Below are positions 25,099-33,505 of a stretch of DNA of 39,141 bases, piece by piece (position 1 is the stretch's first letter; each line of letters opens with the position of its first letter). Origin of the DNA: Pedosphaera sp. (lineage in GTDB: Bacteria > Verrucomicrobiota > Verrucomicrobiia > Limisphaerales > AAA164-E04); NCBI GenBank assembly GCA_002690655.1, contig NZFL01000017.1:2738-41878 (forward strand), in the 5' to 3' direction. Made by a program: the position numbers and the translations under genes. Under the pieces are notes generated by a model. It was not told the origin of the DNA. It was given only the letters and a program-made list of their open reading frames with translations, and did no database searches.

Positions 25099-26760
25099 AT
25101 GTTCACGGCCCATCAAAAACACAAACTCTGGCTACGTCTCTTTGCCTGTATTGGCCTTGGATTGATTTGGGCATTCGCTTTCCCGAAGTGGAACATGGTT
25201 GGGTTTGCATGGTTGACTCCCGCCTGTTTGATAGTCATTGGTGCGGGCACACAAGGTAAATCAGTTTTTGGCTGGGCATATCTGGCCTCATGGACACATG
25301 CTGCAACAAGCCTGTATTGGTTGTTGAACATGCCACATTTTACCGGCGCTTTGGCAGGCTGGTTTTCGCTTTCAGCCTACGTAGCACTTTTCCCTGCTTT
25401 ATGGACCGCTATCTGTTGGCACCTCATATATCAATTCAAAGGAACCGCTCATAACGGAGCTCCGACCGATACACTGCAATGGCTACGCTCCAGAACCTTA
25501 TTCGAAGCCCAGCGACTTTCAATATTGGGCGCAGTTCTATGGGTGGGTATGGAATGGATAGTATCTAATCTGTTCACTGGTTTTCCATGGCTACTTCTTG
25601 GCGCCTCACAACTACCCTATGCTCCATTGGCTCAAACTGCAGCATTAGGAGGTGTCCCAATGATCTCTTTCATCGTCGTTTGGACATCACTTGCAACAGG
25701 CATAGGAATCGCTCGAACAAAGCTCAGGACTCCTGGCCCCTGGACGTGGCTACCCGATACAATTCTCCCAGTGGGGGTCACCATTGCATTGTGCATTTAT
25801 GGCTACCAACGAATTCAATCGATTGAAGACTCCCGTCCGAAGGAAACATTTAAAGTCGCTCTGATTCAACCCGCCTTCCCGCAAACCTTGATTTGGAATT
25901 CCTTGGAAGATCAGTCCAGATTCGAGGATCTACTGGGACTTTCGAAGGCTGCACTCCAATTGGATGTAGATCTGCTGGTATGGCCGGAAGGAGCTTTCCC
26001 CGGAAATATCCAATCCTTTAAACCTATGAAGGATTTATTGAATCAACATCAGGCATGGTTTTGCTTCAACGGAACGGATGTCGATTTTGAAACATTGAAT
26101 TCCGATCATCCCACCACATTCAATGCCGCTTTTTTCATGAACCCTTCAGGGCAATTAAGAGATACGTATCACAAACGTCATCTTGTCATGTTTGGAGAAT
26201 ACGTCCCATTGCATCAGTGGTTTCCCATTCTGAAGATACTGACACCCATACAGCACCTTTTTACTGCAGGTAAGCAGGCAGAAGCTTTTCATCTTCCCGA
26301 GCAGGATATTCGTTTATTCCCTCTGATTTGTTTTGAGGATGTGATGCCTCATTTGTCACATCAGGCTACTCATGAAATCGATTGCCTGCTCAATCTAACC
26401 AACGATGGTTGGTTCAAGGAGAGCGCGGCTCAATTTCAGCATGCAGGTTTAGCTGCCTTTCGCTCCATTGAAACAGGATTACCCATGATTCGCTGTGGAA
26501 ACAATGGTCTCACTTGCTGGGTTGACCCCGCAGGTCGAATAAACACTCCTGGATCTCACCTTGGTTCGGAGGATATCTACTCGAAGGGTTTCCGAATCAT
26601 GGATATTCCCAAGGGATGGAAAGTGCCCTTGACCCTGTACCAAAATATAGGAAGGTATTTCTCACTGACGTGCTTTCTGATCAGTTGTATATTAATACTG
26701 GCAAAAACTAAAAAAAAGACCGAAAGCCCCGGTACTTCTAACGTTATAAATTTGGAATAA
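25099..26760 (+). CDS. lnt: Apolipoprotein N-acyltransferase
   Basis: Lnt adds the third acyl chain to lipoproteins in the inner membrane. The 553 residues comprise an N-terminal half with several membrane segments (from ACIGLGLIWAFAFPKW, and including WIVSNLFTGFPWLLLG) and a nitrilase-fold domain. The nitrilase domain carries the catalytic triad: Glu297 in WPEGAFPG, Lys359 in YHKRHLVMFGEYVP and Cys411 in LICFEDVMP. A last membrane helix lies near residue 530. Length and order match Lnt of Gram-negative bacteria. It is the last gene of the run starting with glcD. Its presence fits a cell with triacylated lipoproteins and an outer membrane. It is convergent with purM. Confidence 0.95.
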   Translation: MFTAHQKHKLWLRLFACIGLGLIWAFAFPKWNMVGFAWLTPACLIVIGAGTQGKSVFGWAYLASWTHAATSLYWLLNMPHFTGALAGWFSLSAYVALFPALWTAICWHLIYQFKGTAHNGAPTDTLQWLRSRTLFEAQRLSILGAVLWVGMEWIVSNLFTGFPWLLLGASQLPYAPLAQTAALGGVPMISFIVVWTSLATGIGIARTKLRTPGPWTWLPDTILPVGVTIALCIYGYQRIQSIEDSRPKETFKVALIQPAFPQTLIWNSLEDQSRFEDLLGLSKAALQLDVDLLVWPEGAFPGNIQSFKPMKDLLNQHQAWFCFNGTDVDFETLNSDHPTTFNAAFFMNPSGQLRDTYHKRHLVMFGEYVPLHQWFPILKILTPIQHLFTAGKQAEAFHLPEQDIRLFPLICFEDVMPHLSHQATHEIDCLLNLTNDGWFKESAAQFQHAGLAAFRSIETGLPMIRCGNNGLTCWVDPAGRINTPGSHLGSEDIYSKGFRIMDIPKGWKVPLTLYQNIGRYFSLTCFLISCILILAKTKKKTESPGTSNVINLE

Positions 26761-26812
26761 ACCTGAGTTTCAATCTTCCGCAATGGATGATTGCCCGGCC
26801 TGAGCCGCATAT

Positions 26813-26836
26813 CCGAACCTAGAGCCGAACCTAGAG
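26813..26836. repeat. Tandem 12-bp duplication at the end of purM
   Basis: CCGAACCTAGAG occurs twice in direct succession. The second copy covers the purM stop codon on the minus strand. Because 12 is a multiple of three, the copy supplies a second in-frame TAG four codons later. Confidence 0.9.
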
Positions 26837-27889
26837 GGACATATGTACTTTGCCAGAGCCCTTTTCGACTTCACCAATCAACCAGGCTTGGTGGCTGGAG
26901 CGCCGTATTGCTCTCAAAATGCTGTCTGCTTGATGGGCGCGTACGGTCATTGTCAATCCAATCCCCATATTGAAAACATGAAACATCTCGCTGTCTTTGA
27001 TTTTACCAGCTGACTGGAGGTATTGGAACAAAGGTGGTATATCCCATGAACCCTGGTGGATTTTCACATCAAGATGCGCAGGCAGATTACGTGGAATATT
27101 ATCCTGAAAACCACCTCCGGTTATGTGAGACAATGATTGGATAGCAGATGGTTTTCCTCCTGGGTTGAATCGTTTCAACAAGCGCTGAACGATTTTATTG
27201 TAGCTCAGATGAACTGCCATCAAAGCATCACCCACTTTACCTCCCAAATCAGCAAGACGAGTAGAGGGCTTGAGTCCCGCCTTTTCAAATAAAATGTTTC
27301 TGGCCAAAGAATAACCATTGGTGTGCAAGCCATTGGATGCCAGCCCAATCACCACATCGCCGGCCTTTGTCTTGCGCCCATCAAGCATCCGCGGCTGATC
27401 CACCACGCCAACAATCGTGCCGCTGACGTCATACTCACCGGCTTGATAAAAACCCGGCATCTGTGCTGTTTCCCCACCAATAAGCGCACAACCGTTGGAC
27501 TTACAGCCACGTACAAACCCTCTAATGATTGAGTCGAACACTTTGGGCTTCAGCTTTCCTGCCCCAATGTAATCCAGAAAAAACAAGGGAACTGCACCCA
27601 GAACAAGAATATCGTTAACACAATGATTTACAAGGTCTTCCCCGATCGTATCATGCTTACCTGTCATGAATGCTACTTTGAGCTTGGTCCCCACACCATC
27701 CACGCTGGAAACAAGAACAGGCTTTTCGTAGTCCTTAAAACCAGCCGCAAACAAACCGCCAAACCCCCCCACTTTACCAAGCACTTCTTTGCGGTGGGTG
27801 GAGGCAAGAAGGTCGGGTAAAGTTTGTTTGACTTGGTTGCCTAACTCGAGGTCAACACCGGCTTGAGCGTATGCACTTTTGCGAGCCAT
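26831..27889 (-). CDS. purM: Phosphoribosylformylglycinamidine cyclo-ligase (AIR synthetase)
   Basis: PurM makes 5-aminoimidazole ribonucleotide in the purine pathway, using ATP. It is 352 aa, the usual length. The N-terminus has YAQAGVDLELGN. SSVDGVGTKLKVA, NHCVNDILVLGAVPLFFLDY and IGGETAQMPGFY are the AIRS signature segments, and GLASNGLHTNGYSL and HITGGGFQDNIPR follow in the second half. ATG 27889 begins 2 nt after the stop of the upstream Arg/Gly-rich gene, with TTG 27895 overlapping that stop as an alternative. This arrangement suggests translational coupling. Confidence 0.97.
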   Translation of the reverse strand: MARKSAYAQAGVDLELGNQVKQTLPDLLASTHRKEVLGKVGGFGGLFAAGFKDYEKPVLVSSVDGVGTKLKVAFMTGKHDTIGEDLVNHCVNDILVLGAVPLFFLDYIGAGKLKPKVFDSIIRGFVRGCKSNGCALIGGETAQMPGFYQAGEYDVSGTIVGVVDQPRMLDGRKTKAGDVVIGLASNGLHTNGYSLARNILFEKAGLKPSTRLADLGGKVGDALMAVHLSYNKIVQRLLKRFNPGGKPSAIQSLSHITGGGFQDNIPRNLPAHLDVKIHQGSWDIPPLFQYLQSAGKIKDSEMFHVFNMGIGLTMTVRAHQADSILRAIRRSSHQAWLIGEVEKGSGKVHMSL

Positions 27890-27891
27890 GA

Positions 27892-29913
27892 TCAACTCTC
27901 TGCAGGTTTGGAGGTATCTTCCTCACTTGTTGCAGGGGATGTTTCCTTGGGTTCCACTTTATCTACGCCACTTGCAGGCACCGATGCTTCAGGGTCATTA
28001 ACCTCAGGTGATGCATCAACTGCTACATCTGCAGAGTCGCTCTTTTCCTCAGTGGGTAAATCAGATGTAGATGGTTCATTTACCGGGACCTCACCTGCCT
28101 CTGCTTGTGGTATCTCTGGAATTACTTCAACTTCAGCATTCTCAGTGCCCAATGATTTGGTTTCAGCTGTTTTGACTGAATCATCGCTTTTTTTAGCTTC
28201 GGGTTCCTGAGCAGGCTGATCTTTTTTCGATGCCTCTTCGCTGGATTTCTTCTTGGAAGATTTAGCGGATTTCTTTTTGGGCTGATCTTTGGGCTTTTTG
28301 GCGGTCTCCAGCTTACCGTTGGAAAACTCGATCACATGCCCTTGATGAATGAGCCAATGCAAATCAGTGGTGACAGCAGCTTGTTCTGGTGTCAAGGCCG
28401 ATTCGGGTTTTGGTGATTTCTTTACTTTTGCTTCACCAGCATTTTCAGCTTGGGGATTAACTTCAGCGACATCTTTTACTGGCTGACTGGATTCGCCTGC
28501 AGCTGTATCATCCCTACCCTCACCTTTTTCGGAAGGCAGTTTACTGCCCCCATTATCATCATTTTTGGGATCTTCTGCTGCAGCTGGCGCTGGAGCCAAA
28601 GATTCTAGGACTTTGTTGCGAGTACAATTAGGCGACTCATCGATGAACTGAACGATGCGCTTCACCAAGTCGGAAACAGGTGTGGAGGCTAAATTCAAAT
28701 AATGCGGGCGGGAAACAGAAACATGCGTCACTGTTTTATTGACTTTGAAGAACTGTAGTCCCTGACGCGTAAATTGTTGACTTAATTCGGTGGCCAGCTG
28801 AAGAGGAAAACGTGTCTGATCATCAACATGAAATCGAATCAAATCCCGAATGGGCCGAGAGAGTTGTTTTTTGGGGTCCCCCGAAACTTGCACGGAATTT
28901 ACACATTCGATGGAGTCCTGAAAATTTTTCTCGCGAAAGTGAACTTCCACCTCCTCCAAAGAGTGGAGTTTTTTGGCTTCAGGATCTTTTTTATCGCCGT
29001 ATTCTATGGTCCAGCTTTGCTCTTCCAACCACTTATTAACCACTTCTTCATCCTGAACAATTTTCACTTTGGCTTTGAAAGCTTCAAAATCCATGCGCGA
29101 GTAACGTTCTTCATGCAACTCGCGTAGACGAGCCTGATAACCGTGGTAGTTGGGAGGGCCAAGCACCACACCGGACATTCCGCATTGAGCCACAAAATTA
29201 AAAGAGCCTTTAGGAGGTTCCGTTTCTGTTTTCTCGGCACTGTAGAAATCGTCAAGGTACTTTTGCAATACGTGCTGCACCACTTCCGCTTCATTCAGCC
29301 AGATCGTCTGATCCAGTTTACAGATCCAGATTTTTTGTTGCTCCTGATCTTTGGGTGGTGTTTGAGAACTGAATCGAATCTGGTAGCGATCCGAACTTTG
29401 GAGAATCAATCCGGCAATATCGAACAGCGGATATGCTCTTCCTTGCATTCGGATGCGCTTGGCAAGCAATCCTACGCCTTTGGTTTCAGGAATGATTTGT
29501 GTTTTCAGCTGTGGCAAGGATGCCAATATTTCCTGACGGCTGCGACGTGGCCTGTCCCGTTGAGGACCTCTGCTTTGGGGGCGATTACGGCGGTCGCCAT
29601 GATCGTTACCGCCTCTACCAGAACGCCCTTGACCGCCTCCCCCCCTTTGTTGACCGCCTCCTCCTGGTCGGTTATCTCTGCCTCCCGCACCTTGACGTCG
29701 ATCGTTGCTGCGTGGATCCCTTCCTCTGGGGCGAGGAGGTCTCCCTGAATCGTTTCCACGTTTCCTCCCCCGTCCGTCGCGGTTGGTATAATCTCTATCC
29801 CTTCCTTCAAATTTCGCATAGGGGTTACCCTCAGTAGATTTCTGCGCCCATGCTGGTAGAAAGGCCGATTCCAAATCCAAATCAAGCTTTGGTTTTGCGT
29901 CCGAATTGCTCAT
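27892..29913 (-). CDS. Large Arg/Gly-rich, mostly disordered protein of unknown function
   Basis: This is a protein of about 673 aa with three parts. After an N-terminal LDLESAFLPAWAQ segment, about residues 35-130 are dominated by Arg, Gly, Asp, Asn and Pro with RGG-like patches (GQGRSGRGGNDHGDRR). The middle, about 130-420, looks folded, with RIRMQGRAYPLFDIAGLI, WLNEAEVVQHVLQKYLDDFY and QLSRPIRDLIRFHVDD. The last 240 residues are low-complexity Lys/Glu/Ala/Ser/Pro, first Lys-rich (KPKKKSAKSS type), then acidic. RGG-rich parts commonly bind RNA and can promote condensates. ATG 29913 (MSNSDAKPK) is chosen; the open frame extends 45 codons further upstream without plausible protein sequence. 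It is directly upstream of purM. I cannot assign a function beyond possible nucleic-acid binding. Confidence 0.85.
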   Translation of the reverse strand: MSNSDAKPKLDLDLESAFLPAWAQKSTEGNPYAKFEGRDRDYTNRDGRGRKRGNDSGRPPRPRGRDPRSNDRRQGAGGRDNRPGGGGQQRGGGGQGRSGRGGNDHGDRRNRPQSRGPQRDRPRRSRQEILASLPQLKTQIIPETKGVGLLAKRIRMQGRAYPLFDIAGLILQSSDRYQIRFSSQTPPKDQEQQKIWICKLDQTIWLNEAEVVQHVLQKYLDDFYSAEKTETEPPKGSFNFVAQCGMSGVVLGPPNYHGYQARLRELHEERYSRMDFEAFKAKVKIVQDEEVVNKWLEEQSWTIEYGDKKDPEAKKLHSLEEVEVHFREKNFQDSIECVNSVQVSGDPKKQLSRPIRDLIRFHVDDQTRFPLQLATELSQQFTRQGLQFFKVNKTVTHVSVSRPHYLNLASTPVSDLVKRIVQFIDESPNCTRNKVLESLAPAPAAAEDPKNDDNGGSKLPSEKGEGRDDTAAGESSQPVKDVAEVNPQAENAGEAKVKKSPKPESALTPEQAAVTTDLHWLIHQGHVIEFSNGKLETAKKPKDQPKKKSAKSSKKKSSEEASKKDQPAQEPEAKKSDDSVKTAETKSLGTENAEVEVIPEIPQAEAGEVPVNEPSTSDLPTEEKSDSADVAVDASPEVNDPEASVPASGVDKVEPKETSPATSEEDTSKPAES

Positions 29914-30048
29914 GTCTAATGTGATCGTTTTAGGGGCAGCTTGTAGAGTGCCACTCGTGTGGAGAATGGCGGCTTGATTGATTGAATGCAAGCACTCGGT
30001 CTTGTTTTTATGAAAAAATATAGTCCTGTTGAGCGTGCCGTTCCTCAT

Positions 30049-30230
30049 GAACTAAGTATTGATCTGCCTTACAGCAGTTAGAAAAGTCCAGGTTTTGCAA
30101 AAGCAGGTGAGTCATATTCTGAAAAGCTACAGAAAATTAAGAATAACAATGTAAATCAAACTGCGCCGATCACTATGTCCTTGGCTAGCGCTTTGGCCTC
30201 GCAAGAATAATTTGTCTTGAGCCCCTGGCG
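30049..30230. other. Short intergenic region
   Basis: AT-rich sequence without a gene or clear terminator separates the isomerase gene from the upstream flank of the Arg/Gly-rich gene. With the chosen start at 29913, the non-coding leader of that gene extends through about 29914-30230. Confidence 0.4.
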
Positions 30231-31172
30231 CTACTTACCCAAGAGATATTGATCCATACGTTCAGAGATGTCTTTGATACGGTGGCGGTCACCTCCGGAC
30301 ACCTCTGCCGTTGCCCATCCAGTGTAACCGATCTGGCGCAATGCGCTTCGCACATCGGCCCAGTCCACGTCACCGTCTCCGATTTTGCAAAAACCGTTGT
30401 CAACACCCCAGTCTTTGACGTCCAATTTAACGATGCGATGCCCCAAGGTCCTTATCCATTCTGCAGGCTTACCGAATCGTTGATGATTTCCAATATCAAA
30501 ATACGACCCAACCCACGGGCTGTTTATTTCATCCAGATAGGCGGCTAGAAGTGATGCTGACTGATCATTGTCTCCTTTCGGATCGTAGAGAAAGTTATTC
30601 CAAACATTTTCAATAAGGATCCTCACCCCAAGTTTTGAAGCCGTTGGGAGCGCTTTTTTGATTTGTTCGATCGAACGCGTCCAAACGTGACCATGGGATT
30701 CATTTTCCGGATCCCTCGCGGCACCCGGCACCAACAAAACTGCATCCCCCCCAACAAAATGAGTATCCTTCATGGCGGTCAAAAGACCTTGAAGTCCTTT
30801 TTCACGGATTGCGGGATCCGGATCTGACAACCGAATTCCCCAGTGAATGGAATCAACCACCCCATGAATAGGAAATCCCAACTCTCTACTGGCATTCAAT
30901 GCTTCCTCCTTGTCGACTCCACCCGGACTGTTCAGTTCCGCCCCATCAAAGCCCATTTCCTTCATGAGCTTGAATTTTTCGTGGACAGAAATCTTCTCAT
31001 TGAACATGCCCATCTTGATAGATTTGTAGATTCGATTTCCCTTATCATTGTGGTGATCTGCCTTCAAAGAAGCCACATTCAGGCCCGACACACCAGTCAT
31101 CATCGTCCCGGCGATGGAGACGGCAGATAAGGATAGAAATTTTCGACGATCAATGAATACTTTTGGAGTCAT
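30231..31172 (-). CDS. Exported sugar phosphate isomerase/epimerase-like (xylose isomerase-type TIM barrel)
   Basis: This AP-endonuclease-2/xylose-isomerase-like barrel protein has 313 aa. A Tat-type signal is seen at DRRKFLSLSAVS (Arg9, Arg10). The barrel includes MKEMGFDGAELNSPGG, GVRILIENVWNN, GSYFDIGNHQRFG, IVKLDVKDW and IGYTGWATAEVSGGD. Glu in LIENV, Asp in YFDIGN, His in the following turn, and the late Glu are the expected metal ligands. Members isomerise or epimerise keto sugars or inositols; the substrate is unknown. It lies about 40 bp downstream of the Gfo/Idh gene in the same direction, which is a frequent pairing in glycan-degrading PVC bacteria. No Shine-Dalgarno sequence is seen. 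Confidence 0.9.
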   Translation of the reverse strand: MTPKVFIDRRKFLSLSAVSIAGTMMTGVSGLNVASLKADHHNDKGNRIYKSIKMGMFNEKISVHEKFKLMKEMGFDGAELNSPGGVDKEEALNASRELGFPIHGVVDSIHWGIRLSDPDPAIREKGLQGLLTAMKDTHFVGGDAVLLVPGAARDPENESHGHVWTRSIEQIKKALPTASKLGVRILIENVWNNFLYDPKGDNDQSASLLAAYLDEINSPWVGSYFDIGNHQRFGKPAEWIRTLGHRIVKLDVKDWGVDNGFCKIGDGDVDWADVRSALRQIGYTGWATAEVSGGDRHRIKDISERMDQYLLGK

Positions 31173-31215
31173 GCGTTTGAGATCTGAGTGTGGAATCTAA
31201 GTTTAGAACCGCTTG

Positions 31216-32565
31216 TCAGACGAATGGTGTAGCACCAGGAATCGACATGGGTCGTATGGGAAGATTCATGTTGGGTTCAAAAAATTCAGGAACCAATTTT
31301 TCTTGAGAATTCATGGCTTGATCCCAGGAGATTTCTTTGCCCGTGTAAGCAGCCATACGGCCCATGATCCCCATCATTGTGCTACTGCTCATCCAATCAC
31401 CGTCATTGATTGGGTTTCCATCACGGATGGAAGCAAATAATTCATTATGTTCTGTCTGATACATGTCATTGTTCGGGCCACCATACTTCCATGATTCTTC
31501 ACCTCGAATTTGCACACGGGACCACCCTAAAATTTCAGCTATCCCCTTGGCACCATGTATATAGTCGTTGTTCTCGTTATAGCAACCAGCGATTTGGCGA
31601 CTTCCTACGTATGCCCTGAGACCATTTGCGTATTCATAGTAGACGGCAAAGTGATCAAAAATGTTGCCACTTTCATTCGGTACCTGCCGCCCTCCTGTAG
31701 CCACTGCCTTGACTGGAGGCTCATCCTTCATACACCAGGCAACTTTATCCACACTGTGAATAGCTTGTTCAACAAGACTATCGCCGCTTAGCCAAGTAAA
31801 GTTGTACCAGTTGCGTACCTGCCAATCGAGATCTGACATGCCAGCAGGACGTTTATCATCAGCTGGCATAGGCTTCACTGGACCAGTGTAGTAAGTAGCA
31901 TAAATGGACCTTACATCCCCGATATCTCCATTATGGATTTTGTCGTAAAGCGCCCGTCGGGCAAAATTGTAACGCCAACAAAATCCCGCGACCAGCGCCA
32001 GCTTCTTGGCTTTGGCATCATTTGCGGAAGCGATTACCGAGCGTAAACCGGGAGCATCGGTAGCCATGGGTTTCTCGCAAAATATATGTTTTCCAGCGTC
32101 GACTGCAGCTCTCAGATGCATGGGTCTGAAACCAGGAGGAGTTGCGAGAATGACGAGATCAACGCCACTTTCCAGCACCTTTTTGTAGGCGTCAAATCCT
32201 GTAAACTTGTTCTCAGGTGTTACTTGGATTTTTTCTTCCGCCGCCTTTTTAAGGGCATTATGGCTGACATCCAAACGATCAGGATACATGTCCCCCATGG
32301 CAGTCAACATGACGTTGGAATCCGCCTTCATTGCCTGGCTGGCCGCACCAGTCCCACGCCCACCACAGCCAATCAGTCCTACTCTGATAGTCTCATCATT
32401 GGCAGCGAATGTCTTTTGCGGGATTGAAAAACTGGGTAATGCCACTCCAGCTGCAACAACAGCTGAAGAGGATTTAATGAATTGCCTGCGAGTGGAGTTG
32501 GTCTCCTCTTTGTTTTGGATCGAATCAGAGTTGGATCCTTGTGCCGGAATATGTTGATTGCTCAT
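31216..32565 (-). CDS. Tat-exported Gfo/Idh/MocA family oxidoreductase
   Basis: This NAD(P)-dependent dehydrogenase-like protein of 449 aa has a Tat signal (STRRQFIKSSSAVVAAG, Arg26 and Arg27). The Rossmann motif is VGLIGCGGRGTG, then VILATPPGFRP and the family motif FCEKPMA with the conserved Lys. The C-terminal alpha/beta domain includes NWYNFTWLSGDSLVEQAIHSVD and SIRDGNPINDGDWMSSSTM. Such exported members usually act on sugars or sugar acids and may carry NAD(P) bound during folding in the cytoplasm. It is upstream of the isomerase-like gene, and the two are probably one operon. The leader shows no Shine-Dalgarno sequence. Confidence 0.93.
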   Translation of the reverse strand: MSNQHIPAQGSNSDSIQNKEETNSTRRQFIKSSSAVVAAGVALPSFSIPQKTFAANDETIRVGLIGCGGRGTGAASQAMKADSNVMLTAMGDMYPDRLDVSHNALKKAAEEKIQVTPENKFTGFDAYKKVLESGVDLVILATPPGFRPMHLRAAVDAGKHIFCEKPMATDAPGLRSVIASANDAKAKKLALVAGFCWRYNFARRALYDKIHNGDIGDVRSIYATYYTGPVKPMPADDKRPAGMSDLDWQVRNWYNFTWLSGDSLVEQAIHSVDKVAWCMKDEPPVKAVATGGRQVPNESGNIFDHFAVYYEYANGLRAYVGSRQIAGCYNENNDYIHGAKGIAEILGWSRVQIRGEESWKYGGPNNDMYQTEHNELFASIRDGNPINDGDWMSSSTMMGIMGRMAAYTGKEISWDQAMNSQEKLVPEFFEPNMNLPIRPMSIPGATPFV

Positions 32566-32656
32566 GGTGTTTTCGGTCGTTCGACGAAGGGAACATAATT
32601 AATTACTGATTGTTTTGTCGAGGACGTATTCAGCCCTGTATTGATCTTGAATTGAA

Positions 32657-33373
32657 TTACCGGTTTTTCGAGATATTTGCGATTCGGAGTTTTTCATTAA
32701 CGACTCTTGCCCATATCTTATAGCCCTCAGCATTCAGGTGAAGGCCATCTGCAATAAATAATTCTGGCCGTGGTTTGCCTTCATCACTCAGCATCGGATT
32801 CCAGATATTGGCGTAACTGATGTGTGATTGCCGTTTCGAGTATTTTTCAATTTCACGGTTTGCCTCGTGCATTTCAAGAGCCAAACCCCAACGCTTGACG
32901 CTTGGTTTTATGGCGATGAAAACGAGTTTAGCCTCAGGCAGGCGCTTTGCTACCAAGTTGGAGAATACTTTAAAATTGTCAAAAACCTGCTGAGCGGTAT
33001 GTCCTCCTCCTATGTCATTATCACCAGCATAAAGAACAATTACCGAAGGTTTGTAGGGTTGAACAATACGTTCAAAAAAATGAATACTATCAGGAATTTT
33101 AGACCCACCAAAACCACGATTAATCACATTTTTGTTGGGGAAGTCTTCCGAAAGACTATCCCATTTTCTAATGCTAGAACTACCAATGAACAATACCCCT
33201 CCAGAGGAAGGCGGGCTCTTTCGGTCTTGAGATTCAAAAGCAACAATCGCTTCTTCCCATTGCTCGGAGTTTTGTAATTTACCCGTGCCCTCGCATGTGA
33301 GGAACGAAAAAAGGAAAAGAATCAGTGCGCGAAAACTGATGAAGCAAACTGAGCTTTCGTAACGTGAGATCAT
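32657..33373 (-). CDS. Exported SGNH/GDSL hydrolase
   Basis: This esterase- or lipase-like enzyme of 238 aa has a hydrophobic export signal at about 14-27, ending in FLTC, so a lipoprotein is possible although the box is not canonical. Block I is FIGSSSIRKW with Ser65 as nucleophile. Block II has the Gly in NRGFGG, block III is YAGDNDIGGG, and block V DGLHLNAEGY supplies Asp and His. Likely substrates are acyl esters on sugars. It shares the minus strand with the Gfo/Idh and isomerase genes (91 bp upstream), so cotranscription is possible. Confidence 0.92.
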   Translation of the reverse strand: MISRYESSVCFISFRALILFLFSFLTCEGTGKLQNSEQWEEAIVAFESQDRKSPPSSGGVLFIGSSSIRKWDSLSEDFPNKNVINRGFGGSKIPDSIHFFERIVQPYKPSVIVLYAGDNDIGGGHTAQQVFDNFKVFSNLVAKRLPEAKLVFIAIKPSVKRWGLALEMHEANREIEKYSKRQSHISYANIWNPMLSDEGKPRPELFIADGLHLNAEGYKIWARVVNEKLRIANISKNR

Positions 33374-33505
33374 GAGTGCATTATTCAGTCAAAACCCTAC
33401 CTTACAAACTTTTTCCCACAATGATGCGCTTGGAATGTTTTGATTCAGATGACACTACCTTGTGGTATATTCATTTCATGAATCAATACTCAGACTCGTC
33501 TACTT

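Noticed and set aside
29505..29885. 126-codon minus-strand frame and 201-codon plus-strand frame across the Arg/Gly-rich segment
   Set aside because: Both are shadows caused by GC-rich repetitive codons of the real gene; neither has a plausible protein composition.
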